Assembly: GCA_964545875.1 (NCBI GenBank) | Contig: CAZJHH010000009.1 | Location: forward strand, 47,425 to 111,424 | Length of the DNA stretch: 64,000 bases | Direction: 5' to 3' | Source: DAIPKP01 sp964545875 | GTDB lineage: Bacteria; Synergistota; Synergistia; Synergistales; Aminiphilaceae | Shown here: positions 17,340 through 26,040 of the stretch, piece after piece | How positions within the stretch are numbered: the first letter of the stretch is position 1 | How the letters are laid out: each line of letters begins with the position of its first letter | Program-made: the position numbers and the translations under genes | The notes under the pieces: generated by a model | What the model saw: the letters and a program-made list of their open reading frames with translations, nothing else | Told to the model about the DNA's origin: nothing | Databases searched by the model: none

Positions 17340-18404
17340 GTGTCGGAGGCTCTTCAGAAATTGCGGGATCAGATCGATGCCCTGGACGATCAAATAGCCG
17401 AACGTATCGCACAGCGCAGTGAAATTGCCAAAGCCATCGGCGCCGCCAAGGGCTCCGCCCCGGTGTACGATCCTCTTCGGGAGGAGGCGGTGCTGGAACG
17501 GCTGATACAAAACCATCCCGGCATTCCTCCGGGAGCCCTGAAAACCATCCAGAGAGAGATCATCTCCCTCTGCCGCTCCCTGCAGCACCCCCTTGCAATC
17601 GCCTGTCTCGGCCCGGAGGGCTCTTTCTCGCACCAGGCGGTGCAGGAACAGTTCGGCTCCCAGGGAGAGGTGCTCTTCTGCGGAGATTTCGATGAAGTGC
17701 TCTCCCTTCTCTACCGGGACGAGGCGGATATGGCGGTGCTTCCCGTGGAAAACACCGTGGAGGGAGCGGTATGCCCCGCCCTGGACGCCCTCTCCTCCGC
17801 CCCGAAAGAGTGCACGGTGCTCTGCGAACGCCGAGTGCCGGTAAAGCACATGCTCGCCAGCATCTCGTCACTGGAGGAAGTCAGCATGGTCTGCTCCCAT
17901 CCCCAGGCCCTTTCCCAGTGCCGCCGCTGGATCGCCGCAAACCTTCCGGGAAGAAAGATTCTCCCTCTCTCCAGCACCAGCGCCGCGGCGGAATATGCCC
18001 GAACCGCTCCGGAATGCGCCGCCATATGCACCGCCATGGCCGCGGAAAACCGGGGGCTTACGATTATCGCCAAAAACATCCAGGACTCTCCTCACAATCT
18101 CACCCGGTTCTGGACCATCGGCAAAGAGAAACCCCGGCGGGGGGAGAAGAACAAGACCTCCTTCCGGTTCACCGTGCCCCACACGCCGGGATCGCTTTTT
18201 GCGGCCCTGGAACCTCTGGTGAAGGAGCCCCTGAACCTCACCTTCATCGAATCCCGCCCCCTGCTCCACAACCCCTTCGAATACTCCTTCTTCGTGGACG
18301 TGGAGGGCCATCTGGAGGATCCTGCGGTGTATGAGGCCCTGGAAGGAGTGCGCTCTCTGGCCTCGGGGTTCCGATTGTTGGGGTCGTATCCCGTGGAGGA
18401 ATGA
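17340..18404 (+). CDS. pheA: Bifunctional chorismate mutase / prephenate dehydratase (P-protein)
   Basis: Makes phenylpyruvate from chorismate, the Phe branch. The 354 residues fall in order: AroQ-type chorismate mutase (about 1-85, LRDQIDALDDQIAERIAQR), prephenate dehydratase (about 88-265, GPEGSFSHQA to NLTRFWTIG with the catalytic TRF) and a C-terminal ACT domain (about 275-354, with ESRP, the Phe-binding feedback motif). The start is GTG with an AGGAGGT ribosome site. It lies apart from the aro operon, in the lemA-htpX group, with no leader peptide in front of it, so allosteric inhibition is probably the main control. Confidence 0.96.
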   Translation: MSEALQKLRDQIDALDDQIAERIAQRSEIAKAIGAAKGSAPVYDPLREEAVLERLIQNHPGIPPGALKTIQREIISLCRSLQHPLAIACLGPEGSFSHQAVQEQFGSQGEVLFCGDFDEVLSLLYRDEADMAVLPVENTVEGAVCPALDALSSAPKECTVLCERRVPVKHMLASISSLEEVSMVCSHPQALSQCRRWIAANLPGRKILPLSSTSAAAEYARTAPECAAICTAMAAENRGLTIIAKNIQDSPHNLTRFWTIGKEKPRRGEKNKTSFRFTVPHTPGSLFAALEPLVKEPLNLTFIESRPLLHNPFEYSFFVDVEGHLEDPAVYEALEGVRSLASGFRLLGSYPVEE

Positions 18405-18548
18405 TCCCGCTTCGGGAACTTCGAACCCATACTCGGTATCTGACGGTTAACATTCGCGAGGAATAAAGACATCGAAGGCCATAATCATGGGGCTGGAAAC
18501 GACAACGAAAGTATCGTTCCCAGCCCGACGGATTCATGCATGGGCTTC

Positions 18549-18983
18549 TTACTGCAAAATCTCTTCGAGAATTTCAACGGCATCGGCGACAAGTTTAGGG
18601 CAAATAGTGCCCGTCAGATTGGACTCCTTGGCATATTGCAACCCTTCTTCCGTACTGATATCACAACCCAACAATTCCTTGCAGGCAATACTCTTGTGGC
18701 GTTCCTCAAATTTTTTGACAAATTCCTTGACGAGGTCAGAGGTTTTTTGTTTTGCCTCCAAGTCATCCGCAGATGCTCTTCCGTATTTCAGGCCAATAAC
18801 CATGAAAGCCCCCGTAACGGCACCGCAGGTAAGGGCCATGCGCATACCGCCACCGAAAGCATCCGAAAGTTTCAACATAGCATTTTCGTCTGCTTCCAAC
18901 TCTTTTGCGAAGGTAGAAAAAACGGCTTGAGAGCAGGAAAAACCTTCCTTGAATGTTGAGGATGCTTTTTCAATCTTACTCAT
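18549..18983 (-). CDS. C_GCAxxG_C_C family redox-active protein
   Basis: A 144-residue protein of the C_GCAxxG_C_C family (PF09719), small cytoplasmic proteins with conserved cysteines thought to be redox-active or to carry an iron centre. The motif parts are GFSCSQAV, GGGMRMALTCGAVTGA and later single cysteines (ACKELLGCDIS, GTICPKL). An AGGTGA ribosome site precedes the start. It is AT-richer than most of the window. A hairpin without a good T run follows at about 18491-18530. No partner gene is visible. Confidence 0.88.
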   Translation of the reverse strand: MSKIEKASSTFKEGFSCSQAVFSTFAKELEADENAMLKLSDAFGGGMRMALTCGAVTGAFMVIGLKYGRASADDLEAKQKTSDLVKEFVKKFEERHKSIACKELLGCDISTEEGLQYAKESNLTGTICPKLVADAVEILEEILQ

Positions 18984-19124
18984 TTTTTATTTTTCACCTC
19001 GAAGTATAGTCTCGTGACACCGATTGGAGCGCCTGGGAAAAGGCCCGGCCACGATTGTATCGTATTTTCCCTTCCGGAAATACCTCTTCCGCTGCGGGCA
19101 TTGCGTTCAGAGCGACCGAGTCCC

Positions 19125-19460
19125 CTACTCCTCTTCCGGGGATTCGGAAAAAAGATTTCTCGGGGCGAGCAACTCCGGATGTTCCGAAAGGATCTTCTCC
19201 ACAAGGGCTTCGCTTTTTCCGCAATACTCCTCGAAATCCTTGAACTGAGGATCCATAAGTCATGTACGTCTTAAAGACAAGGTCCGGCAGATATCCCACC
19301 ACATCCTGGGTATCGGGAAAAGGCACCAGGGTACGCTCCATGCTTACACAGAGATAATCATCAAAAAGCTCCAGAAATTCCCTAGCAGAAAAAGATAAGG
19401 ATTTTGTCTGATACGTGAAATTACGATTTCGCCCAAATATCCGGAATGACCGTACGCATA
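19125..19460 (-). pseudogene. Remnant of an unrecognised gene with one frameshift
   Basis: Minus-strand sequence carries a coherent protein-like reading (KSLSFSAREFLELFDDY, then VPFPDTQDVVGYLPDLVFKTYM). At about 19255 the coding character jumps to another frame (MDPQFKDFEEYCGKSEALV, then EKILSEHPELLAPRN) and ends at a TAG at 19125. No complete start is present, and its upper end overlaps the fragment at 19421-19630. A single-base indel in a dead gene is the simplest reading; the family is unknown. Confidence 0.5.
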
Positions 19461-19630
19461 CGGATAGCGGAGAAATAGATTATTGCGAAGAGCACGTTGT
19501 CCAGAATCACCGCCGTGTTTCCTATGGTGAAAATGAAGAAGGAAATGTCCCGGGTGGGATTCTTGGCTTCCCCTCCGAGATAGATGATAACGTTGGCTCC
19601 CCCGATGGCCCAAGTATAATGATACCTCTT
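19421..19630 (-). pseudogene. C-terminal fragment of a membrane transporter (permease-like)
   Basis: About 70 codons read as a membrane-protein end: a hydrophilic loop (GGEAKNPTRDISFF) then a long hydrophobic run and RMRTVIPDIWAKS before a TAA. The loop resembles those of amino-acid permeases. A TGA lies directly upstream in frame, and no start or upstream domain is present. This is probably the tail of a decayed transporter gene; the family assignment is tentative. Confidence 0.45.
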
Positions 19631-19656
19631 TCAGAAAAATATTTAAAAACAACGTA

Positions 19657-19703
19657 AAAAGCCGGAAAGCCCCTAAAGTCTAGCAAAGGGGCTTTCCGGC
19701 TTT
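19657..19703 (-). terminator. Terminator after the Eis-like gene
   Basis: A 16-bp stem (AAAGCCGGAAAGCCCC and its complement) with a 14-nt loop has a T run on the minus strand directly after the 19709-20980 gene. Confidence 0.9.
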
Positions 19704-19708
19704 GAAGG

Positions 19709-20980
19709 TTAATACTGTTCGTAAATCCAGGAACGTTTTGCGGGAAAAAGCTCGTCGATTATCATGCCGGTGATGTCCGCCACCCGCTCCGTTCGGGAAC
19801 CTACATGGGAGAGGGCGGGGAAAATATCGGGTCGGTTCCTGCGCAGTTCCCTCCAGGAGCGGTGCCCCAGGCAGAGGGCCGGAAAAAGCTCCTGGTGGAC
19901 GCAAAAATGAACCTGGCAGGGCAGATCGTTCCCCGGAGAAATGTCGCAAAGCCTTCCCTCACGCCATATCAAGTCGAGACTACGGTGGAAAAAGTCCAGA
20001 CGGACCTTTCCGGAGTAGCGGCGGAACATGCCCCTCTCCAGCCGTTTCTCCAAAAGAGGAGCCATGAGGAGCAGGAGCTTTCGCGCATCCGGTATAGTCA
20101 CTTGCCAGGCGTAGGGTTCTTCCGCCGTAGCTCCCGAAGCGAGGGCAATCTGGGATAAAGGAGCTTCCGGGTGAAGATCGAGGCGAAGATAGGGTTTTTG
20201 GCGTTCCACCGCCAGACGGCCGCAATGGCTCAATAGTTCCAAACCCATTTTACGGGAGATTCCCTCGCTGGCTTCGCTTATGATCAATCCCCGGCCAAAG
20301 CCATGTCTGGAAATGCGGACATAGCTTGTTTCCTTTGCGGCATGCTGCAAAATCAAAAAGTCGGAACCGTATTCGGTTTCCTGTCCCTGGGTGAGAAGGT
20401 ACTGCCAATGTTCTCGGTCTCTGGGAGCGGAAATGCTGTTGGCGGCAGCAAAAATCTTGTCCTCCTCCATCAGGAAGGGGATATCCTCGATCCCGGCGGA
20501 ACGGATGCGGAGAGTTTCGGACACCTCTAGAGACACTGCGTGGAGAGGCAGTTCCACATGGGAACAGAGAGGCAGGGCATAACGAAACCCCAGACGATCG
20601 TAAAAACCGGGAATACCCTGAATGACCACGAGATCGAAGTGTTCTTCCTCCACGGTTTTCATGAGTTCTCCATGGAGGCGGCGCATCAGCCCCTGGCCGC
20701 GATGTTCTTCTCCGGTTCCCACGATTCCCATTTCCGCTACCTTGAGGGGAATGTCTTCCATGCGCCATTTCCACGGCAGCAACGCACAGGCTGCGGCGAT
20801 ATCGCCGCTTTCGCGATCCTCGGCGATAAACCAGTATCGCCCTTCCATTCCGGGAAAGTGGCGAGACAGATTTTCCGCCAGGGTTCCCACATCTTCGGGG
20901 GCAAAAACGGCATTAAAAAAAACCCGAAGCCTGGGGGCATCCTTCTGAAGTTCCGCTCTTTTAAGTACGTATCGATCCAT
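19709..20980 (-). CDS. Eis-like GNAT N-acetyltransferase
   Basis: A 423-residue enzyme with the Eis architecture: an N-terminal GNAT domain with the acetyl-CoA loop (GIVGTGEEHRGQGLMRRLH, residues about 85-103), a second degenerate GNAT domain and a C-terminal sterol-carrier-like domain. Eis proteins acetylate amines, including aminoglycosides in mycobacteria; the native substrate of most members is unknown. An AAGGAG ribosome site precedes the ATG. It stands alone with its own terminator, so it gives no pathway context. Confidence 0.88.
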   Translation of the reverse strand: MDRYVLKRAELQKDAPRLRVFFNAVFAPEDVGTLAENLSRHFPGMEGRYWFIAEDRESGDIAAACALLPWKWRMEDIPLKVAEMGIVGTGEEHRGQGLMRRLHGELMKTVEEEHFDLVVIQGIPGFYDRLGFRYALPLCSHVELPLHAVSLEVSETLRIRSAGIEDIPFLMEEDKIFAAANSISAPRDREHWQYLLTQGQETEYGSDFLILQHAAKETSYVRISRHGFGRGLIISEASEGISRKMGLELLSHCGRLAVERQKPYLRLDLHPEAPLSQIALASGATAEEPYAWQVTIPDARKLLLLMAPLLEKRLERGMFRRYSGKVRLDFFHRSLDLIWREGRLCDISPGNDLPCQVHFCVHQELFPALCLGHRSWRELRRNRPDIFPALSHVGSRTERVADITGMIIDELFPAKRSWIYEQY

Positions 20981-21404
20981 TACGATAATGCTCCTTTTCG
21001 ATCACTGAAAAACAAGCCAAAGAGAATAGAGGCATCCTTTTCGGCGCAATCGAAACGGCAGCACTGCGACACATGATTTTTCCGTATCGGCTACGCAGAG
21101 GCCGCTTCGACTGCGACCATACCCACACGCCTCACGGCCCCCAAGGGGATAGACATAAAGACACGTCCTTTCCGTCGGATTTTCCCCGTTCAAAACGGGG
21201 CAGAAGAACTATATCACAGAGGGTTTTCCTTGTGAATGCAAACGGTTTTTCGTGGCATATGGATTACATTGTTCGGGGGAAATCCGAGCATTTTTAATAA
21301 AAACCCTGGGGTTTTCCGACGCTTGTCCGCAAGAGCATGTCGTCGTATGGTTGGCGCGACGCAGCATCTTGAAGAAAGGACTTCACGTTTTTTAGAAACA
21401 GTTC
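20981..21404. other. Gap with no recognised gene
   Basis: About 420 nt between the Eis-like and YcaQ-like genes. A small AAAACCC/GGGTTTT-type hairpin lies near 21300 and AT-rich stretches suggest a promoter for the leftward Eis-like gene, but no convincing ORF or family is visible. Confidence 0.4.
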
Positions 21405-22607
21405 CTAAATGAATATAATCTTTTCATTCTCTTTTGCGTATCCGTCTGCATGCAAGTATTCGGCAAATCGTTCCATCGAGGAGATGACGGCCTCTCTCAT
21501 GTCGTCATCCACGGAGACCCCCTCTTCCCACCACCAGTTTTTGACCGTAAACGGATGGTTTGTCTTCTGCTTGCCCGGTTCCATCCGTGCGATCAGGCGG
21601 TTTCGATAAAGAACCGGAAGAACATAATATCCGAATTTTCGCTTCGCCGCCGGCAAATAGACTTCCCAACTGTACTGAAAATCGAAGAGTTTCTTGATAA
21701 GGCCGCGATCCCACAAGAAGTTATCGAGCGGTGCCAGAAAACGGATACAACCATCCTGCCCTTCGCCGTTATCCAGTAAGGGAAGGTCGCTGGTACACAT
21801 ATAGAGGGTTTCGTCGATTTCCGACACCTTTACCCGCGTAATGCATCCCTTTTCTTCCAATAGGGCAAACACGTTTTTGCGCAAGCTCCGGTCGCTCAGA
21901 TAATATCCGTTCCATCCGCCGCCATTTCGCGGCCAGCAGACGCCAAGCCCCGCGATCCTTCGTAAGAAATACCACTCATAAAATTCCTCGTCGCTTTGAA
22001 ACGGATCCCCGGCGCACAGAATATCCGGTGGAATCAGGTCTTCAATAAGCGCGTAGGTTTTCTGAGCGTTCCTTTTCTTCTTCACGCCCAACTGCCCCTT
22101 GGCAAACAGATAATCCATAACCGCTCCGGATATCTTTCGATGCCCCCACCGTGATGCCTGGCAGCTTCCCAGATCGATCTGTTTCGCGCCGAGAGATCCC
22201 CGCTTCCGGATTTCGTCCATAACGGCGTCGGTATACGAAAGAGCTTCCGACTGCCCCCGGTATTGCAGCCTCCCGATCACGCTTGACTGGTGACAATGGC
22301 GTATCCGCGCGCAATACGGCCAATCCGCCGTCCGATAAACAGACATCTCCTTATCCCAGCCGTCCAGCAACAGCCGGTCTTCATACAGGCATTTGTCCAG
22401 CAGCTCCTCGGTAAAACCGCCGATTCGCGACTGCATAACGAGACAGGGATTCCGGCCCACCACATTCAACGGATCGTATTGAACACAGCCCAACCGCTGG
22501 AAAACGGAGAGTATTCCCTCTTCATTTGCCTTATGACGGTAATGATCCAGCATGTGGCAGCGGATCAGAAAGGTTCGGGCTTCTTCCAGTGACAATTCTA
22601 GGGGCAT
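21405..22607 (-). CDS. YcaQ-like winged-helix DNA glycosylase family protein
   Basis: A 400-residue member of the HTH_42 / YcaQ (AlkX, AlkZ) family, DNA glycosylases that unhook interstrand crosslinks in E. coli and Streptomyces. Recognisable segments are LGCVQYDPLNVVGRNP near the N-terminus (the family QxD region), a central winged-helix part and a C-terminal FLAPLDNFLWDR, typical of the family. ATG at 22607 is preferred over the longer frame to 22682 because it has an AGGA site and matches the usual family start. The gene is visibly lower in GC than the trp and aro operons, which may indicate transfer. Confidence 0.8.
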   Translation of the reverse strand: MPLELSLEEARTFLIRCHMLDHYRHKANEEGILSVFQRLGCVQYDPLNVVGRNPCLVMQSRIGGFTEELLDKCLYEDRLLLDGWDKEMSVYRTADWPYCARIRHCHQSSVIGRLQYRGQSEALSYTDAVMDEIRKRGSLGAKQIDLGSCQASRWGHRKISGAVMDYLFAKGQLGVKKKRNAQKTYALIEDLIPPDILCAGDPFQSDEEFYEWYFLRRIAGLGVCWPRNGGGWNGYYLSDRSLRKNVFALLEEKGCITRVKVSEIDETLYMCTSDLPLLDNGEGQDGCIRFLAPLDNFLWDRGLIKKLFDFQYSWEVYLPAAKRKFGYYVLPVLYRNRLIARMEPGKQKTNHPFTVKNWWWEEGVSVDDDMREAVISSMERFAEYLHADGYAKENEKIIFI

Positions 22608-22756
22608 TCTTATCCTACTTTCCACATTGTTTATAAAGTCATCAAATTCTATGCCCACGACTCCGATCCGCACTTCCGACACGGAAGCATCTGGACCATG
22701 CCAAGAGTTTATGCTCTTATTCTATCTTTGAAAATCAAAAAAATCGCCAGAAAAAT

Positions 22757-23248
22757 TTAACAGTTTTGGAGAAAATCTTCCATGCTTGCAATGAAAGATA
22801 TGGTCCTGGCCTCGATGGTAGCTGTTAAAGTATTTGCATCCCCAAGGGCAAAACCTTGAGCGAGATCATATTCCACTATCGAATCTACTCCTTTAGCAGG
22901 TTCGACAACACGGTATTCCGGCCATTTTCGACTCATAAACAACTCCCAATAGCGATGGTTAATTTCTCGATTTCGCCCCGCAAGCCAGGCTTCAAAACGA
23001 AATTCTCCGTAATTGAAAACAATTGCGATTTTCAAGTCACGCTTTTTGAGGGCTTGCGAAAATATGGCAAAATAGGTCATATCCATGTAGCCTTGATACA
23101 AGGAGGATACGGAGTAATTCGGATACATTTCCTTAAAATGATTCCGTAATTCCTTCATGTAAAAAAGTAACGCTCTGTACGCTCGTGGCACAGCCCCCTG
23201 CTCAAGCTGCTCGTGAAATTTCTCCATGTCTCCCTGTATCAAGATCAT
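22757..23248 (-). CDS. Hypothetical protein (163 residues)
   Basis: The sequence is soluble with no signal peptide or membrane segment; aromatic- and charge-rich stretches include YMDMTYFAIFSQALKKRDLK and NYGEFRFEAWLAGRNREINHRYW. I recall similar small proteins annotated only as domains of unknown function and cannot assign a role. The ribosome site is strong (AAGGAGGAGGGT). A perfect 19-bp palindrome lies 26 nt upstream of the start and recurs upstream of the nitrilase gene at 63.9 kb, so the gene is probably regulated. It is AT-rich relative to its neighbours. Confidence 0.72.
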   Translation of the reverse strand: MILIQGDMEKFHEQLEQGAVPRAYRALLFYMKELRNHFKEMYPNYSVSSLYQGYMDMTYFAIFSQALKKRDLKIAIVFNYGEFRFEAWLAGRNREINHRYWELFMSRKWPEYRVVEPAKGVDSIVEYDLAQGFALGDANTLTATIEARTISFIASMEDFLQNC

Positions 23249-23273
23249 ACCCTCCTCCTTTTCCTCCTTGTTA

Positions 23274-23292
23274 CTTGATTTGACAAATCAAG
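23274..23292 (-). promoter_or_regulatory. 19-bp palindrome, putative operator (copy 1)
   Basis: CTTGATTTG-A-CAAATCAAG is a perfect dyad 26 nt before the start of the 22757-23248 gene. The same dyad with T at the centre occurs at 63948-63966. The size and symmetry fit a dimeric regulator such as MarR type; the regulator is unknown. Confidence 0.65.
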
Positions 23293-23655
23293 ATTTATTT
23301 TGTTAGCTCTCTCAAAGTTACACAAAAATATCCTCTTCCCATAAAATAACGCCCCCAATAACGCATATAGTGGATCCCAAAAACTGGACCACCTGCTAAG
23401 TTAAAGTCGAAGCTTGGCTGTATCATGGGTCTCGAGAAAAAAGGCAATATGGCAGCCAAAAGATAGAGACATTCAATCCTGTTTAAAAGCAAGGAGGCCC
23501 TATCAGCGCTGAAATATGAACACGTTTGAGGTCTTTCTCAGGATCTCTAGAAATATCTTCGGTTCTACAACACCGAGAGGCTCCATTCCTCCCTGGAGTA
23601 CCGAACATCCAAGAAAATTTATCTTTTTTTGAGCAAACATTGGATTTCTTTAGAA
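23293..23655. other. Gap holding a possible insertion-sequence end relic
   Basis: No gene is supported. The stretch around 23370-23400 (TGGATCCCAAAAACTGGACC) resembles the terminal repeat seen at the ends of some IS3-family elements, but no transposase is left. The rest looks non-coding and AT-rich. Confidence 0.3.
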
Positions 23656-23700
23656 GACTCCAGCCCCCGGCGGCCTTTTCGGCCACCGGGGGCTGGAGTC
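23656..23700 (-). terminator. Terminator at the end of the trp operon
   Basis: A very strong 20-bp stem with one mismatch (GACTCCAGCCCCCGG arm, 5-nt loop) lies 54 nt past the trpA stop. It is likely to act in both directions. Confidence 0.88.
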
Positions 23701-23753
23701 TTTGCTCTATCTCGAATTCTTCCTTATATTCTTCCTGAAAACTTCTCCGGAAT

Positions 23754-24539
23754 CTACAGCTCTATAGCTTCCTTCAGCCCACCCGCAAACATCCCAACCT
23801 CCTGCAAAAGCTCCTCCCGATTCCCTCCGTACCGTTCAACCAGTTTCACCAACGCGCTTCCCACCACCACTCCCTCGGCGTATTTCGCCGCCTCCGCAGC
23901 CTTTTCGGGGGAGTCGATGCCGAACCCCAGGGCCACGGGAAGGTCCGTGGCTTCCTTTACCCGGCGGAGGTAGCCCTCCACGCCGCTTCGGGGGCCTCGG
24001 GAATCTCCGGTCACTCCGAGGAGGGAGACCCCGTAAACAAATCCCCGGCTCTTGGCCGTGACGGTACGCAGGCGTTCTCCCCCCATGTTGGGGCTTACCA
24101 TGCCGATGGGAGCGATTCCTGTGGATTCCAGCAGGGGGCACCATTCGGGATCTTCGTCCAGGGGAAGGTCCGGCACGAGAATGCCCGCCACTCCCACCGA
24201 GGCGGCCCGCTGGGCAAAACGCTTCTTGCCGTAACGATAGACGGGGTTGCAGTACCCCATGAGTACCACCGGAGCTTTTAGTTTTCCCTTCAGCGATTCC
24301 AGCAGGGCGAAGAGAGAGTCCAGAGTGGTTCCCCCCTCCAGGGCCCTCTGTCCCGCCGCCTGAATCACCGGTCCGTCCGCCTGGGGATCCGAGAAGGGCA
24401 TCCCCAGCTCCAGCACGTCCGCCCCCGCCCTATCCAGGCGGAGCAACATTTCTCCGGTGATGTGGAGAGAGGGATCTCCCCCCATGATATAGGGAATAAA
24501 GGCGGTTTTATTTGCAAATGCCTGGGTCAATCGTTTCAT
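23754..24539 (-). CDS. trpA: Tryptophan synthase alpha subunit
   Basis: Cleaves indole-3-glycerol phosphate to indole, which is channelled to TrpB. The 261-residue TIM barrel has family motifs: PYIMGGDPS, LELGMPFSDPQADGPVIQ with the catalytic Glu and Asp, VPDLPLDED, GFVYGVSLLGVTG and GFGIDSPE. The start ATG at 24539 overlaps the trpB stop in an ATGA; the longer frame upstream is only overlap. It is the last gene of the trp operon and is followed by a terminator. Confidence 0.97.
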   Translation of the reverse strand: MKRLTQAFANKTAFIPYIMGGDPSLHITGEMLLRLDRAGADVLELGMPFSDPQADGPVIQAAGQRALEGGTTLDSLFALLESLKGKLKAPVVLMGYCNPVYRYGKKRFAQRAASVGVAGILVPDLPLDEDPEWCPLLESTGIAPIGMVSPNMGGERLRTVTAKSRGFVYGVSLLGVTGDSRGPRSGVEGYLRRVKEATDLPVALGFGIDSPEKAAEAAKYAEGVVVGSALVKLVERYGGNREELLQEVGMFAGGLKEAIEL

Positions 24540-25726
24540 GCGGCATCTCCTTTCCCGGCGTTTCGGTATTCGCGCACGGTTTCCATATCCTTGTCTCCCC
24601 GGCCGGAGAGGTTGATCACCAGCAGGGTTTCCTTGGTGTATTCCTTCGCCAGATCCTTCGCCCGGGCCACGGCGTGGGCGCTTTCCAGGGCGGGGATGAT
24701 TCCCTCGGTACGGCTGAGGAGATCGAAGGCCTCCAGAGCCTCGTCGTCGGGAATGCTGCAATACTCTATTCGACCGGAATCTTTGAAATAGCTGTGTTCC
24801 GGCCCTACTCCGGGGTAATCCAGCCCTGCGGAGATGGAGTGAGCCTCCTGAATTTGCCCTTCCTCGTCCTGCAGCAGGTAACTCAGGGCTCCGTGAAGTA
24901 CCCCGGGAGTTCCCCCGGTAAGAGTGGCCGCATGAAAAGGCGTATCCACTCCTTTGCCCGCCGCCTCCACTCCCACCATACGGATGGAAGGTTCCTCCAC
25001 GAAGGGAACGAAAAACCCTGCGGCGTTACTGCCTCCTCCCACGCAGGCCACGAGAACCTCCGGCAGGCGCCCCTCTCTTTCGAGAATCTGCTCCCGGAGC
25101 TCCTCCCCGATGATGCGCTGGAACTCCCGCACCATTTTGGGATAGGGATGAGGCCCCACCACGGAGCCGATGACGTAGGCGGAGTGCTCCACGTTGGTTG
25201 TCCAATCCCGGATGGCCTCGCTGGTGGCGTCCTTGAGAGTACGGCTCCCCGCGGTAACCGGGTATACCCTGGCCCCGAGAAGTTCCATTCTCTCCACGTT
25301 CAGTCTCTGGCGCACCGTGTCCTTTTCTCCCATGTAGACCACGCATTCCAGGCCGAACCGGGCCGCGGCGGTGGCGGTGGCAACTCCGTGCTGTCCCGCT
25401 CCGGTTTCCGCGATGATGCGCTTCTTTCCCATGGATTTGGCGAGAAGCACCTGGGCCAGGGCGTTGTTGATCTTGTGCGCCCCGGTGTGGTTGCAATCCT
25501 CCCGCTTGAGGTAGATGGTGGCTCCTCCCAGATGGCGGCTCAGATTTTCCGCACAGTAGAGAGGGGAGGGGCGACCGGTATAGTGATTATGGAGCTTTCG
25601 CAGCTCCCCCCGAAAATCCGCATCCTGCCAGGCTTTTTCGAAGGCCTCTTCCAGTTCGTCCAGGGCGGGTATCAGGGTTTCCGGTACGTAGCGCCCTCCG
25701 TAGTTTCCGTAATATCCTCGTCTCAT
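24536..25726 (-). CDS. trpB: Tryptophan synthase beta subunit
   Basis: PLP enzyme that joins indole and serine to Trp. The 396 residues begin MRRGYYGNYGGRYVPETL, the usual TrpB1 N-terminus. The PLP Lys is in REDCNHTGAHKINNAL; ETGAGQHGVATATAAA and the phosphate-binding glycine-rich VACVGGGSNAAGFF are intact. The start at 25726 has an AGGAGG site 10 nt upstream; the open frame reaching 25891 runs into the structured element and is not coding. It is coupled to trpA by an ATGA overlap. Confidence 0.97.
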   Translation of the reverse strand: MRRGYYGNYGGRYVPETLIPALDELEEAFEKAWQDADFRGELRKLHNHYTGRPSPLYCAENLSRHLGGATIYLKREDCNHTGAHKINNALAQVLLAKSMGKKRIIAETGAGQHGVATATAAARFGLECVVYMGEKDTVRQRLNVERMELLGARVYPVTAGSRTLKDATSEAIRDWTTNVEHSAYVIGSVVGPHPYPKMVREFQRIIGEELREQILEREGRLPEVLVACVGGGSNAAGFFVPFVEEPSIRMVGVEAAGKGVDTPFHAATLTGGTPGVLHGALSYLLQDEEGQIQEAHSISAGLDYPGVGPEHSYFKDSGRIEYCSIPDDEALEAFDLLSRTEGIIPALESAHAVARAKDLAKEYTKETLLVINLSGRGDKDMETVREYRNAGKGDAA

Positions 25727-25817
25727 TTTCAAATAACCTCCTCGGCTCTTCTCAATAGTGATTCGTTCTTGTTGAAATGTATGAAAACCTCGTACCCGGA
25801 AGGGGAGGTTTTTGTTC

Positions 25818-25985
25818 CCCGAGCGAATTGTCATCGGCGAGTGAAGATTCGCGTAGCGGAGGGCCGTTGTCGGCACAGGACGTGCCGACAAGCCTCAGCC
25901 GTGCCAGGGACGGCACGCCTGAGGCGACGGACCTCAGCAGCGAAACGAGGGAGCGGTTCGACGACACCCGAGCGAAGGGAATCAA
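25818..25985. ncRNA. Hairpin-rich structured element between trpF and trpB
   Basis: The only long gap in the trp operon holds a compact set of stems. GCGAAT/ATTCGC encloses 18 nt. TTGTCGGCAC/GTGCCGACAA is a perfect 10-bp stem with a 5-nt loop. GCCTCAG-C-CGTGCC pairs with GGCACG-C-CTGAGGC, with one C-C mismatch. The whole is bracketed by a 10-bp direct repeat CCCGAGCGAA (25818 and 25967). The look recalls HEARO / omega RNAs that accompany IscB/IsrB nucleases, or a non-autonomous repeat; no nuclease gene is near. The strand of function is unclear. Confidence 0.5.
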
Positions 25986-26040
25986 AAACGGAGCCTTCCG
26001 GAAAGACCATCTCATCCTCCGGCAAGAAGCCTGCACAAAT

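Noticed and set aside
25739..25891. N-terminal extension of trpB into the trpF-trpB gap.
   Set aside because: The extension shows no TrpB homology, runs through strong hairpins, and a proper ribosome site sits before the inner ATG.
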